Of a DNA stretch of 64,000 nt, positions 25,778 to 34,844 are shown in pieces. A model generated the notes under the pieces. That model was not told the origin of the DNA and did no database searches. It was given only the letters and a program-made list of their open reading frames with translations. The DNA lies in contig JAFZSP010000034.1 of the NCBI GenBank assembly GCA_017619335.1, forward strand, positions 1-64,000, read 5' to 3'. The number at the start of each line of letters is the position of its first letter. Position 1 is the first letter of the stretch. This stretch comes from Bacteroidaceae bacterium (lineage in GTDB: Bacteria > Bacteroidota > Bacteroidia > Bacteroidales > Bacteroidaceae). The translations under genes were made by a program, and so were the position numbers.

Positions 25778-25851
25778 CGGCCAGAAAACAAGATAAACAC
25801 TCCGTGGAACAGAAAAAGTGCCCTCCGGAACAAACCAAACAAGACAAGACA

Positions 25852-28800
25852 ATGCAAACAACAACAGTAATCAAGAGACTGCACCGAGTCGTGGCCGCCG
25901 TGCTGGCGACGGCGGCACTGATGGCAGGACAGACAGCATGGGCCGACTGTGTGTGGACCGTGACGAACGATGACAATGTGTTCACCATCACCCGTAGCGA
26001 GAGCGGGACGGCAGAGACCGTGAAGTACCACACCGTGAGCCTCTCGGCCTTGGCGGGCAAGCATTTCACGGCGGTGAGCGGCACGCTGGCCTTCGCCGCC
26101 GACGAGACCAGCAAGACGGTGACCGTGACGGAAACGGCCAAAGACAAGGTGGCAAAGGAGTACCGCTTCCAGACGGTCACCTCGCGCAGCTACCGATTGG
26201 AGGTGACGAACACCAACGGCTACCTGCTGGCCTACCGTGATCGAATCATAGAGTTCGGCAACGACTATCAGTACAAGACCAAATACCTGAATAACAGCAT
26301 CGAGAACCTGGTCATCTTCAACCAGAACGGCGAGTTCAGCACCCTGGAATCGAACGACATCGCCAGATTCCTGATGAACAAGGACAACAAGTTCATCGAT
26401 GTCGGTTACGACCCATCGACCAACGCCAACCACGAGATGGTCGGCGACTACATCATGATTGACGACGGTTATGACTACAACGACAAGACGCTGTGCACCA
26501 TTCCCACGGCAAATGTCTTCCTTAATGCCGCCGCCAACGAGCCCCTGCAGAGCTATCTGAACGACTTGGGAGTGAGGATGTACGCCACCGTCTGCTTCAC
26601 CATGAAGGAGGAGGACGACGGTTACCAGTATATTCAGATTCTGGTGGATAAGCCCTCGGCTCACGACGGGAAAGACCCCGACGGCAAGGTGAAGAAGCCA
26701 TCGGAATCATTGTACAAGGCGTGCTTCGAGCTGAGCAAAAGCAATCCCAAGGTGGTCACCGACGACCACAAGGTGTTCTTCCCCCACAAGAACAGCTCCA
26801 ACCAACCTGGGGACTACGAGTGGGAGTATGCCGACGCCTGGCTGTGGAACCAGGCTTACAAGAGTAGCAGTTACGATGCGCCCGGCAACGGTGCCCTGAA
26901 CCTGGACCCGAGGGTGAGGGACATCAACGTGCGCTTCGATGCCAACGGCAAGGACGATGATACGTGGTACCTGAAGAATATGTTCGTGCGTCTGGCCCTG
27001 TTGGATAAAAAGCGTCCGGATATCATTCCCGACGAAGTCCAGATCTCTGCGGCCACCTACAACCGCGGCAATACGGTGTACATCAGCGTGCCCTTCACGG
27101 AGATCGTCCAGGTGACGGGAGCACCCGCCATCAACACCACCTGGGGAACCCTGCGCTACTTAGCCGGCAGCGGCACCAACGTGCTCACCTTCTCCGGCGT
27201 CATCAATGCCCCGGCCGGCACCAAGTTGCAGATTACCGGTCTGAGCGGCGGCGTGGAAGACCCGGCGGGGAATGAATTCTACGGATATGAGTACCGCTCA
27301 AAGGTCTTTAACGAGTGCGTCTCCACCGAGATGAGCACACCCGTGGACACACCTTATCTGACGTTCAACGGCTTCGCCACCACGTCGGGTTACTCCCGCG
27401 GCAGCAACGGCCCCGAGGATGAATATCCCCGTCTGGTGGATGGCACCACCACCTCACAGTGGTTTGCAGAAAACGGCATGGGTGATTACTTCCCCACATC
27501 TTATGTGGAATTTACCTATGGTAGTCCCATCGTGCCCAAGGGTTACATCCTGACCACCGGCAGCACCGTGTCTGTCCATTCGGGCCGCAACCCCACAAAG
27601 TGGGCACTGAAGGGCAAGATCAACCGCGGTGACCCATGGACCGACCTGGCCACCGTGGAGAACGGTACACTGCCCACCACGGACAGGACCGACGTGCGCT
27701 TCCTCATCGACAACGCCAAAGGCTACCAGTACTTCCGCTTCGAAGTATCGGCTGTACAGGGGAAGGAGGGCGAATACCACAAGATGGAACTGAGCGAGCT
27801 GCAGCTGCTGGGCACCTTCGAGACGGACGTGAACCATAACATGGCGAACAGCACCATCAGCGGTCTGGACGCCTACTACGAATATACCGGCTCAGACATC
27901 CCCATCAGCTACACCGTGACAGCGCTGGACGGCACCGTGCTGGAGAAAGGAACGGACTTCACGGAGGAGTTCACCCTCGTGAACAGTACCGATCGTGTGA
28001 CCGTCAGTGAGGCAGGCAGCTATACCCTGCACATTAACGGCAAGGCCCCCTATAGCGGTGAGCAGACCGCGACCTTCACCGTCAGCGCAGCCACTGCCGT
28101 CACTTCCGGCATGACCTCCATAGGCTCCGGCGTTTATGAGGTAACAGGCAACGTCACCACCAGCGAGCGCATCGTTATCAATGGCACAGTGACGCTGTAT
28201 CTGCGCGAGGGCTGTCTGCTGACCGCCGAAAAGGGCATTCAGGTGGGTGTAGGGGCAAAGCTCATCATCAATGGCCCCGGCAGCCTGACGGCCAAGGCCG
28301 ACGACTATGACGCGGCCATCGGAGCCACCCACACAGACGGTGACTACTGCCGCTACGGCGAAATCGTCATCAACGGCGGCACCATAAAAGCCGAAGGCGG
28401 ATACTATGCAGCGGCCATCGGCGGCGGCAGGGACAACTGGAACGGCTGGAACGACGCCAACAGCCATACCCCAAGCGTCACCATCAACGGCGGCACGGTC
28501 AATGCATACGGCGGCGTTTATGCAGCGGGTATCGGGGGCGGCTGCAATAAGATAGGCGATTACGACTGCGGCGCTCCCGGCAACATCACCATCAACGGCG
28601 GACAGGTGAAAGCCTGGAGCCACGGCGACGGAGGCGGCATCGGCATAGGCAAGGGCGGTAATTCCCGAACGGCCAACGGCTCACTGGTCCTCGGATGGAC
28701 CGACAGCGACAACGACTTCGTGGATGCCAGCCGATATAACATGGACTATATCAGCTTCGCCAGCGACAAGGAGTTCCTCATCGCGGGCAGTAATATCATG

Positions 28801-30702
28801 GCCAGCACGTCCAACATCACCTACGGCTGCAAAATCATCCCGAAGACCGCGGAGATGGATAACAACCTGGCCTACACCACGGTGAGCGGCATCGCCGAGA
28901 CCTATCAGTTCACGAACCAGGAAATCACGCTGGACTACACGGTGACGGACATCTACAGCAATACGCTGGAGAAGGGCAAGGACTATACAGAGGCCATCTC
29001 GCCCTCACCCGTCAAGGCGGCCGGAGACTACACCCTGACGCTCAACGGCGCAGGCAGCTACGCCGGCACTCAGCAGACAGTCTGCTTCAAGGTGGTGTAC
29101 CCCGCCCCGACGGGATTACACCAGACGGCCTACACCAAAAACGCAGCCACCATCGGCTGGGAAGGAAACGCTCCGCAATATGACGTGCAGTACGGCGAGA
29201 ACCCCTCATTCACAACACCGACCGAGTTCACCGTCACGACCAATGCAGCACAGATTACCGGCCTCACACCACTGAACGCCTACTATGCCCGAGTGAGGAT
29301 TGCATCCGGCGACCTGGGCGAATGGAGCGAGCCGATTGCCATCTTTGCCACCGAGTGGCAGTGGGTGGGCGCAGGAGCTCCCGCCGAAGACTCATCAGAT
29401 AATCTGCCTCTGAACAGTTATTATGCCTACAACCTGACGCAGCAGATTTATACGCCTGACGAGATAGGCCGACAAGGAACCATCGCGGGCATCAGCTTCT
29501 GCAACCACTCTGAATGGGACCAGACCCGCGAACCCGTGAACATCTTCATGGTGCATACAGACAAGACGGCTTTCGACAGTGACAACGACTGGATCAACGT
29601 GACGACAGCCGACCTGGTGTTCAACGGCACAATCCAGTTCAACCACGAGGGATGGACCACCATCGGGTTCTCCAAGCCCTTTGTCCACGACACCGACCAG
29701 AACGTCGCCCTCATCATTCAAGAAGGTGACGGCGGATGGGACTCCCAGAGTATGAACTTCAGAACCTACGAAGGCACCGAAAACAACACCCTCTACCAAC
29801 ATCAGGACAACGAGGAGATGGATGCCACTAATAGTGACATCAATACGACGGTCACCGGCAAACGAACGGCGAAGAAGAGCCAGATGCTGCTACGATTCAA
29901 TCCTGTGATTTCACTGGCAGATAAAGACTGGAACACCTCTGTCATCCAACAGCACAACTTTGAGCATGTCGATGTGACACTGGCAGACCGCACCCTCCTC
30001 AAGGACGGCAACTGGAATACCCTATGCCTGCCGTTTGAAGTCACCCAAACACAGCTCGACGACCGCAGCCATCCCCTCCACGGAAGCACCATCATGGAAC
30101 TCGACGTAGATAGCAAGGAAGATGACGGCACGACGCCCAAAACAAGACTGGCCAGTGACGGCACACTCTACCTCTACTTCACGACTGTCTATGATTATTT
30201 CTATCAAAGCGATGGCCTCAAAGCCGGTACACCTTATATAATTAAGTGGGATAAGGCCGACAACTACGTGAACGATGACGCCCACAACCTCGTGAGCCCC
30301 GTCTTCACGGATGTCACCTTCGATGACCCCCATGCCTCGGAGGTCAGCTTCACAGGAGGCAGCTTCACCGGCACCTTCGATCCGGTCGTCCTGACGGCCA
30401 ACGACAAGACAAAGCTGTTCCTCGGAGAGGGAAACATGCTTCACTATCCCAATGCCGACATGGCCATCGGGGCCTGCCGTGCCTACTTCCAGATCAACGG
30501 CTCCGAAACAGTGAACCACATCAAGCTGTTCTTCGGAGATGACAGACCCACCCTCGTATCCCTCCCGTCAGGGAAGGAAACGGCTGGCGTATGGTATGAT
30601 TTACAGGGTCGCAAGGTCTATACTCCCTCCCTTGGGGAGGGTCGGGGTGGGCTCACTCCAGGCATCTACATTAATAATGGTATTAAGGTCGTAGTAAAGT
30701 AA
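25852..30702 (+). CDS. Giant secreted multidomain surface protein A
   Basis: A 1616-aa protein from ATG 25852; upstream in-frame codons run through the promoter and repeats. Signal peptide ~1-31. A Calx-beta-like stretch follows (SLSALAGKHFTAVSGTLAF). Next are a discoidin-like region (~500-660, PRLVDGTTTSQWF), a right-handed beta-helix of GGTIKAEGGYYAAAIGGG turns (~785-950), a fibronectin III domain (~1083-1170), a jelly-roll-like part, and a module with TLLKDGNWNTLCLPF (~1374). It ends in VWYDLQGRKV...GIYINNGIKVVVK, a type IX-like sorting tail. GC-rich repeat sequence is embedded in the tail coding part. It is probably an adhesin or glycan-binding surface protein. A paralogue follows 13 bp downstream. 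Confidence 0.85.
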   Translation: MQTTTVIKRLHRVVAAVLATAALMAGQTAWADCVWTVTNDDNVFTITRSESGTAETVKYHTVSLSALAGKHFTAVSGTLAFAADETSKTVTVTETAKDKVAKEYRFQTVTSRSYRLEVTNTNGYLLAYRDRIIEFGNDYQYKTKYLNNSIENLVIFNQNGEFSTLESNDIARFLMNKDNKFIDVGYDPSTNANHEMVGDYIMIDDGYDYNDKTLCTIPTANVFLNAAANEPLQSYLNDLGVRMYATVCFTMKEEDDGYQYIQILVDKPSAHDGKDPDGKVKKPSESLYKACFELSKSNPKVVTDDHKVFFPHKNSSNQPGDYEWEYADAWLWNQAYKSSSYDAPGNGALNLDPRVRDINVRFDANGKDDDTWYLKNMFVRLALLDKKRPDIIPDEVQISAATYNRGNTVYISVPFTEIVQVTGAPAINTTWGTLRYLAGSGTNVLTFSGVINAPAGTKLQITGLSGGVEDPAGNEFYGYEYRSKVFNECVSTEMSTPVDTPYLTFNGFATTSGYSRGSNGPEDEYPRLVDGTTTSQWFAENGMGDYFPTSYVEFTYGSPIVPKGYILTTGSTVSVHSGRNPTKWALKGKINRGDPWTDLATVENGTLPTTDRTDVRFLIDNAKGYQYFRFEVSAVQGKEGEYHKMELSELQLLGTFETDVNHNMANSTISGLDAYYEYTGSDIPISYTVTALDGTVLEKGTDFTEEFTLVNSTDRVTVSEAGSYTLHINGKAPYSGEQTATFTVSAATAVTSGMTSIGSGVYEVTGNVTTSERIVINGTVTLYLREGCLLTAEKGIQVGVGAKLIINGPGSLTAKADDYDAAIGATHTDGDYCRYGEIVINGGTIKAEGGYYAAAIGGGRDNWNGWNDANSHTPSVTINGGTVNAYGGVYAAGIGGGCNKIGDYDCGAPGNITINGGQVKAWSHGDGGGIGIGKGGNSRTANGSLVLGWTDSDNDFVDASRYNMDYISFASDKEFLIAGSNIMASTSNITYGCKIIPKTAEMDNNLAYTTVSGIAETYQFTNQEITLDYTVTDIYSNTLEKGKDYTEAISPSPVKAAGDYTLTLNGAGSYAGTQQTVCFKVVYPAPTGLHQTAYTKNAATIGWEGNAPQYDVQYGENPSFTTPTEFTVTTNAAQITGLTPLNAYYARVRIASGDLGEWSEPIAIFATEWQWVGAGAPAEDSSDNLPLNSYYAYNLTQQIYTPDEIGRQGTIAGISFCNHSEWDQTREPVNIFMVHTDKTAFDSDNDWINVTTADLVFNGTIQFNHEGWTTIGFSKPFVHDTDQNVALIIQEGDGGWDSQSMNFRTYEGTENNTLYQHQDNEEMDATNSDINTTVTGKRTAKKSQMLLRFNPVISLADKDWNTSVIQQHNFEHVDVTLADRTLLKDGNWNTLCLPFEVTQTQLDDRSHPLHGSTIMELDVDSKEDDGTTPKTRLASDGTLYLYFTTVYDYFYQSDGLKAGTPYIIKWDKADNYVNDDAHNLVSPVFTDVTFDDPHASEVSFTGGSFTGTFDPVVLTANDKTKLFLGEGNMLHYPNADMAIGACRAYFQINGSETVNHIKLFFGDDRPTLVSLPSGKETAGVWYDLQGRKVYTPSLGEGRGGLTPGIYINNGIKVVVK
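30625..30641. repeat. GC-rich palindrome inside coding sequence
   Basis: CCCTCCC-TTG-GGGAGGG, in frame within the sorting tail of secreted protein A, where it encodes PSLGEGRG-like residues between YDLQGRKV and GIYINNG. It belongs to the same repeat family as the copies at 45929, 50527 and 56615. Confidence 0.7.
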
Positions 30703-30715
30703 TAAGTATATTTAT

Positions 30716-33700
30716 ATGAAGACAATAGCATTTACCGTGCTGACGATAGCAGCACTGGCCGTGGGGCAAACAGTCCGTGCCGATCAGACCTGGACGATCA
30801 CCAACACGGCCAACCAAATCGGCAATAACAAATACGCCTACTTCACCGTTACCCGCACGGAAACCGATGCGGCAGAGACCGTGAAGTACCGCACCGTCAG
30901 CCTCACGGCACTGGCGGGCCGACATTATGAGGAACAGACGGGCGAGCTGACCTTCAAGAAAGGCGAAGAAAGTATAAAGATCACCATCAACGAGCTGGAA
31001 CTGGGCAGTGAAGGTGCACTTTACCGCTACTGTACCCCCGACGTGTCGAACAGACACTACCGCTTCGAGTTGCTCGATGTGGACAACATCACGGTGCTGG
31101 CCTCCTCCGACCGCGATTTGTACCACAACACCCAGTATGATGTCTATCCGACGACAATATTCAAGAACGTGTTGATGCCATTCTTCACGGATCCTGTGAA
31201 AGTGGACGATGCTTCCTCCGGCTTCGGACAGGGCGACCAAACCATACTGCTCGATGACTTTTTCTCCCAGACCGCCCCAAAGGGTTACCTTACCAAGATA
31301 GGCACGAAGCTGGCTATGACCTTCGGTTTCCAGGCCAAGGAGAAATCGGACGGCTATCAGTACATCCAGGTTCTGGTGGACGAGGGCACCAACTACGACA
31401 GCGGCAACAAAGACGGCGATGTGGGCGACATCAACTACGCACATCTCCTGGCAGGCTTCGGCCACGATCCAGGCAAGAAGAACACCAGCTATGCCAATTA
31501 CACTTTCCCCGTGCCTGGCACTGACGAGGAAGTCATTCCCTTCGGCACCTACGATGGCAAATGGAATGAATACGGCAACACCGTGGGACGACTCTACAGC
31601 CAGAAGATCAAGCCTGGATGCCTCCACGCAGAAAGCGGTCGCCTGCTGGTTAATTCCGACCTCTACAGGCTGTTCGTCCGTTTCGACGCCTCGGGCAAGC
31701 ACGACGACACGTGGTATGTCAAGAACTTCAAGGCCCTTATCCAAGTTATCGACGAGCAAAACCCGACGGTCATCACCGGTGATGTACGTCTCTCTCCGGG
31801 TCCCTACACCGAGGGCAGCACCTTCTATGTGAGCGTGCCCTTCAGCGAGATTGTCGTTGTCCCGACCAACGCCAATCCCACCATCTCCACCAACTGGGGC
31901 GATCTGAAATACCACATGGGCAGCGGCACCAATGTGCTGGTCTTCAAGGGCACCATCGGCAGCGGTCTCGACCCCACGGCACAGCTTACGATTACCGGTC
32001 TCAGCGGCGGTCCCGTCAGGGACTTGTGGGGCAATCCCTTCACAGGTCAGGACAATGCCATCAATGTAACCTTCCCAGCCCAGACAACACCCCCCAACTG
32101 GACAGGAACCGGCACCAAGGCTGATCCTTATCTCATCTCTGACAATACTGCTCTCGACATGCTATACCAGTGCGTGAATGTGATGGGTACAGAGTTCGGA
32201 CACGATGGCACCCACCCCGACGGCTATTTCTTCAAGCTCAGCAAGGATATCAAATATCAATTAAGCAGCTCTAATACCCCTAACTATAATGCCATCGGTA
32301 CGCAAGACCACCCCTTCCGCGGCCACTTTGACGGCAACGGAATGACCGTGGAAGATATTAGTATCTATTCAAGTTATAGTTACCAAGGCCTGTTCGGTTA
32401 TGTCGTCGGCGGCACCTTGGAGAATATCATACTCAAACATCCCAGAATAGTGCAGAACCAAAACTCCAGCAATAATAGCGATTATGCCGCCGGTATCGTG
32501 GGGTGCTGTGTAGGCGGCACCATCAGGAACTGCTTAGTCTATCAAGCGACAGTGAAATCCTCTGGCAGCCACTGCGGGGCCATCGTTGGCAACGACGACG
32601 CCTTCCAGGAGCACAACTACTACCGCAATTGCTACGTGGGAGGCGAGACCATGACGAACGTCTTTTCCATCAAAGTCGGTGAAGGGGTCCTCGTCAGCGG
32701 ACCCATTATGACCTATACTGGCATCGGCTACTACCGGTCGGAAACCCTCGTACAGCTCACCGCACCTGTCGGTAAGGGCTTTGATGTCATCACCGTAACG
32801 AAGGATGCCGACAGCAGCGACGTGACCGCCTCTGTGCTCAACGAGGACGGCACATCAATCATCATGCCAGACTACGACATCACCGTCAGCGCCACCTACA
32901 CCGACCTCTGGGATGTTGCAGCCGGCAACGACGGCAGCGAGGATCGTCCCTACATCATCAGCAACAAAGAGGGTTGGGATGCACTGGCCTATGCGGTGAA
33001 CCGCGGCGAGGACTTCTATCAGAAATACTTCAAATTATCGCCGGACTTCGACAATAGCGCAACCCCCGTCACCTTGATGGTGGGCAATGCGGACCATGCC
33101 TTTAAGGGCACCATAGAAGGCAACGGACGAACAGTGACCGTCAATCTGGAGGATGAGACGGAAGATGACGGTTGTGCACCGATCTTCAGAACCGAACGCG
33201 CCACAATCAAGAACCTTCGCATGGCTGGCACCATTGCTACCAGCGGGAAGTTTGCTGCTGGATTTGTTTCCCACATGAGGCGTTCCACGCTGGAGGGCTG
33301 CGCCAGCAGCGTCACCATCATCAGCTCCGTCCAGGGCGACGGCACACACGGCGGACTGGTGGGCATCCTCGATGCCTTAGGCTATGAAAGCAAACTGACA
33401 GGCTGCGTGTTCGACGGCGTCATCTGCTGCACCGCTGCGGACCTCACCAATTCCTGCGGCGGCCTCGTCGGATGGAACGATGGCCACCTGGGCTATACCA
33501 CCGAGGCTACCATCCATGACTGTCTCTATGCTCCTGCTGCCATCCCCGACGGCAAATACGCCCTGGATGCCACAGAATGCAGCACCATCATTCGCGGAAT
33601 ACCAGACTATCCTTATTGTGTCATCGACATCACGAATTCCTACTTCACCGAGCCCCTTGGCAAGGAGCAGGAGGCACGTAAGGCCTATCCCCTCGACACC

Positions 33701-34576
33701 CGTCCCGCCAATGTCTATGAGGATGTGGTGGGAGACTATGGCTTCACCAAGTCATACAAATACCATTGCATCGAATATGGCGGCAAGTTCTACTCGATGC
33801 CTTCATACAGCGCTTTGAAAGAGGATGGCAAGGGGAGTATTTTCCTTAATAGCGGCGACTTTGTAACAATAAAACTCGAGAGTCGCGCCCTCTGGAGAGA
33901 CGGTGACTGGAACACCCTCTGCCTGCCCTTCGCACTCAGTGCCGAGCAGATGGACGCCACGCTGCCAGATGCCGACATCCGCACCCTCAGCAGCGCCTCG
34001 TTCGAGAACGGCACGCTAACGCTGAACTTCACGGCAAAAGGCGCTATCACCAGTATTGACGCTGGCGTACCTTATATTATACGTTGGGACAAGCCCGATC
34101 CGTACATCCGGTACTACGCAAACAACGACAATAACAACGCTTCCACCACCTCTGATATCGCCGAACCAACCTTCACCGCCGTCATCCTTGACTTTACTTC
34201 GCACGACGTGACCTGTGACCTGGGCGACGGTAAGAGCATCGCTTTCACTGGAACCCGCTCCGCCACAACCTTCACTGAAGATGACAAAACGAAGCTGTTC
34301 GTGGGCGCTGAAAACAAGTTGTACTATCCGCTTGCGGATGCCGTTATCAATGCCCAACGCGGGTACTTCCAGCTCGAAGGTCTCGAAGTGGGGACTGCCA
34401 ACGGAATCAAAGGTTTCAACCTCAACCTCGGAGACGACAGCCCCACCCTCGTATCCCTCCCATCAGGGAGAGAGGCAGCTGGCGCTTGGTTTACCCTCGA
34501 TGGTCGCCGTCTCGACAGCAAACCCACACGCGCAGGCGTATATATTAATAAAGGTATAAAAGTCGTAGTAAAGTAA
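30716..34576 (+). CDS. Giant secreted multidomain surface protein B
   Basis: A 1286-aa paralogue of the preceding protein. Signal peptide 1-22 (ending VRA). The N-terminal ~330 residues align with protein A (AETVKYRTVSLTALAGRHY, KSDGYQYIQVLVDEG, HDDTWYVKNF). Two GLUG-type beta-helix parts follow, around 470-630 (GHFDGNGMTVEDISIYSSYS) and 740-900 (GTIEGNGRTVTVNLED). Next comes the LWRDGDWNTLCLPF module (~1060) and the tail WFTLDGRRL...GVYINKGIKVVVK. Unlike A, it has no discoidin or fibronectin part. It sits between A and a 62-aa peptide gene that starts 6 bp after its stop. Confidence 0.85.
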   Translation: MKTIAFTVLTIAALAVGQTVRADQTWTITNTANQIGNNKYAYFTVTRTETDAAETVKYRTVSLTALAGRHYEEQTGELTFKKGEESIKITINELELGSEGALYRYCTPDVSNRHYRFELLDVDNITVLASSDRDLYHNTQYDVYPTTIFKNVLMPFFTDPVKVDDASSGFGQGDQTILLDDFFSQTAPKGYLTKIGTKLAMTFGFQAKEKSDGYQYIQVLVDEGTNYDSGNKDGDVGDINYAHLLAGFGHDPGKKNTSYANYTFPVPGTDEEVIPFGTYDGKWNEYGNTVGRLYSQKIKPGCLHAESGRLLVNSDLYRLFVRFDASGKHDDTWYVKNFKALIQVIDEQNPTVITGDVRLSPGPYTEGSTFYVSVPFSEIVVVPTNANPTISTNWGDLKYHMGSGTNVLVFKGTIGSGLDPTAQLTITGLSGGPVRDLWGNPFTGQDNAINVTFPAQTTPPNWTGTGTKADPYLISDNTALDMLYQCVNVMGTEFGHDGTHPDGYFFKLSKDIKYQLSSSNTPNYNAIGTQDHPFRGHFDGNGMTVEDISIYSSYSYQGLFGYVVGGTLENIILKHPRIVQNQNSSNNSDYAAGIVGCCVGGTIRNCLVYQATVKSSGSHCGAIVGNDDAFQEHNYYRNCYVGGETMTNVFSIKVGEGVLVSGPIMTYTGIGYYRSETLVQLTAPVGKGFDVITVTKDADSSDVTASVLNEDGTSIIMPDYDITVSATYTDLWDVAAGNDGSEDRPYIISNKEGWDALAYAVNRGEDFYQKYFKLSPDFDNSATPVTLMVGNADHAFKGTIEGNGRTVTVNLEDETEDDGCAPIFRTERATIKNLRMAGTIATSGKFAAGFVSHMRRSTLEGCASSVTIISSVQGDGTHGGLVGILDALGYESKLTGCVFDGVICCTAADLTNSCGGLVGWNDGHLGYTTEATIHDCLYAPAAIPDGKYALDATECSTIIRGIPDYPYCVIDITNSYFTEPLGKEQEARKAYPLDTRPANVYEDVVGDYGFTKSYKYHCIEYGGKFYSMPSYSALKEDGKGSIFLNSGDFVTIKLESRALWRDGDWNTLCLPFALSAEQMDATLPDADIRTLSSASFENGTLTLNFTAKGAITSIDAGVPYIIRWDKPDPYIRYYANNDNNNASTTSDIAEPTFTAVILDFTSHDVTCDLGDGKSIAFTGTRSATTFTEDDKTKLFVGAENKLYYPLADAVINAQRGYFQLEGLEVGTANGIKGFNLNLGDDSPTLVSLPSGREAAGAWFTLDGRRLDSKPTRAGVYINKGIKVVVK

Positions 34577-34582
34577 ATAGCA

Positions 34583-34771
34583 ATGAAAAAACAAGCATAT
34601 CAGCAGCCCGCAACCTCCGTGGTGCGCGTGGCCTTAGAGAGAATGATTTCACAGAGTAGCACTGTCACCTCCATCATTAGCAACCCTGAGATTGGCTTCG
34701 GTGGCGGCAGCAACCAAGCCGCCCGTGTGAAGGAAATCCTGGATAGTTGTGGTGACGCCTGGGACGAGTAA
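34583..34771 (+). CDS. Short MKKxYxxPxxxVV-family peptide, 62 aa
   Basis: It starts MKKQAYQQPATSVVRVALER and ends in a Gly/Ser/Asn-rich then acidic part (GFGGGSNQAARVKE...DAWDE). The N-terminal pattern recurs in the 66-aa peptide at 50047-50247, and both follow giant secreted protein genes. No signal peptide or membrane segment is seen. It is 6 bp after gene B, so it is cotranscribed, and a strong terminator follows. The function is unknown. A conserved leader with a divergent Gly-rich core resembles peptide-precursor layout, but no modifying enzyme is nearby. Confidence 0.75.
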   Translation: MKKQAYQQPATSVVRVALERMISQSSTVTSIISNPEIGFGGGSNQAARVKEILDSCGDAWDE

Positions 34772-34788
34772 ATAATCTGGGATTAGTT

Positions 34789-34843
34789 TTATCAGACAAA
34801 GAGGAAGCCGGGGCTTTTGCCTCGGCTTCCTCTTTATCTGATT
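34789..34843. terminator. Bidirectional intrinsic terminator
   Basis: A stem of 14 bp (one G-T pair) with TTTT loop at 34801-34832, GAGGAAGCCGGGGC pairing with GCCTCGGCTTCCTC. It is flanked by AAA/TTT and a further ATCAGA/TCTGAT match. It lies between the convergent peptide gene and CotH gene and would stop transcription from both sides. Confidence 0.88.
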
Positions 34844-34844
34844 A

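Larger units (their letters stand above)
24950..25851. other. 900-bp divergent intergenic region with RNA candidate and two repeat arrays
   Basis: No convincing protein gene. From left to right it holds the minus-strand promoter, a three-hairpin element ending in T6 (25161-25233), six TGTCACA-type heptamers (25295-25405), a CG-rich alternating stretch near 25424-25447, a 22-bp-period array (25520-25673) and the plus-strand promoter at 25754-25777. An open frame continues upstream of 25852 but runs through the array and promoter. Confidence 0.7.

Noticed and set aside
25576..25851. N-terminal extension of secreted protein A
   Set aside because: It would translate the 22-bp array and the promoter and bury the signal peptide at 25852.
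30683..31915. A 410-codon minus-strand frame opposite secreted protein B
   Set aside because: Low-complexity Val/Gly-rich product, no start context, opposite a protein with a signal peptide and sorting tail.
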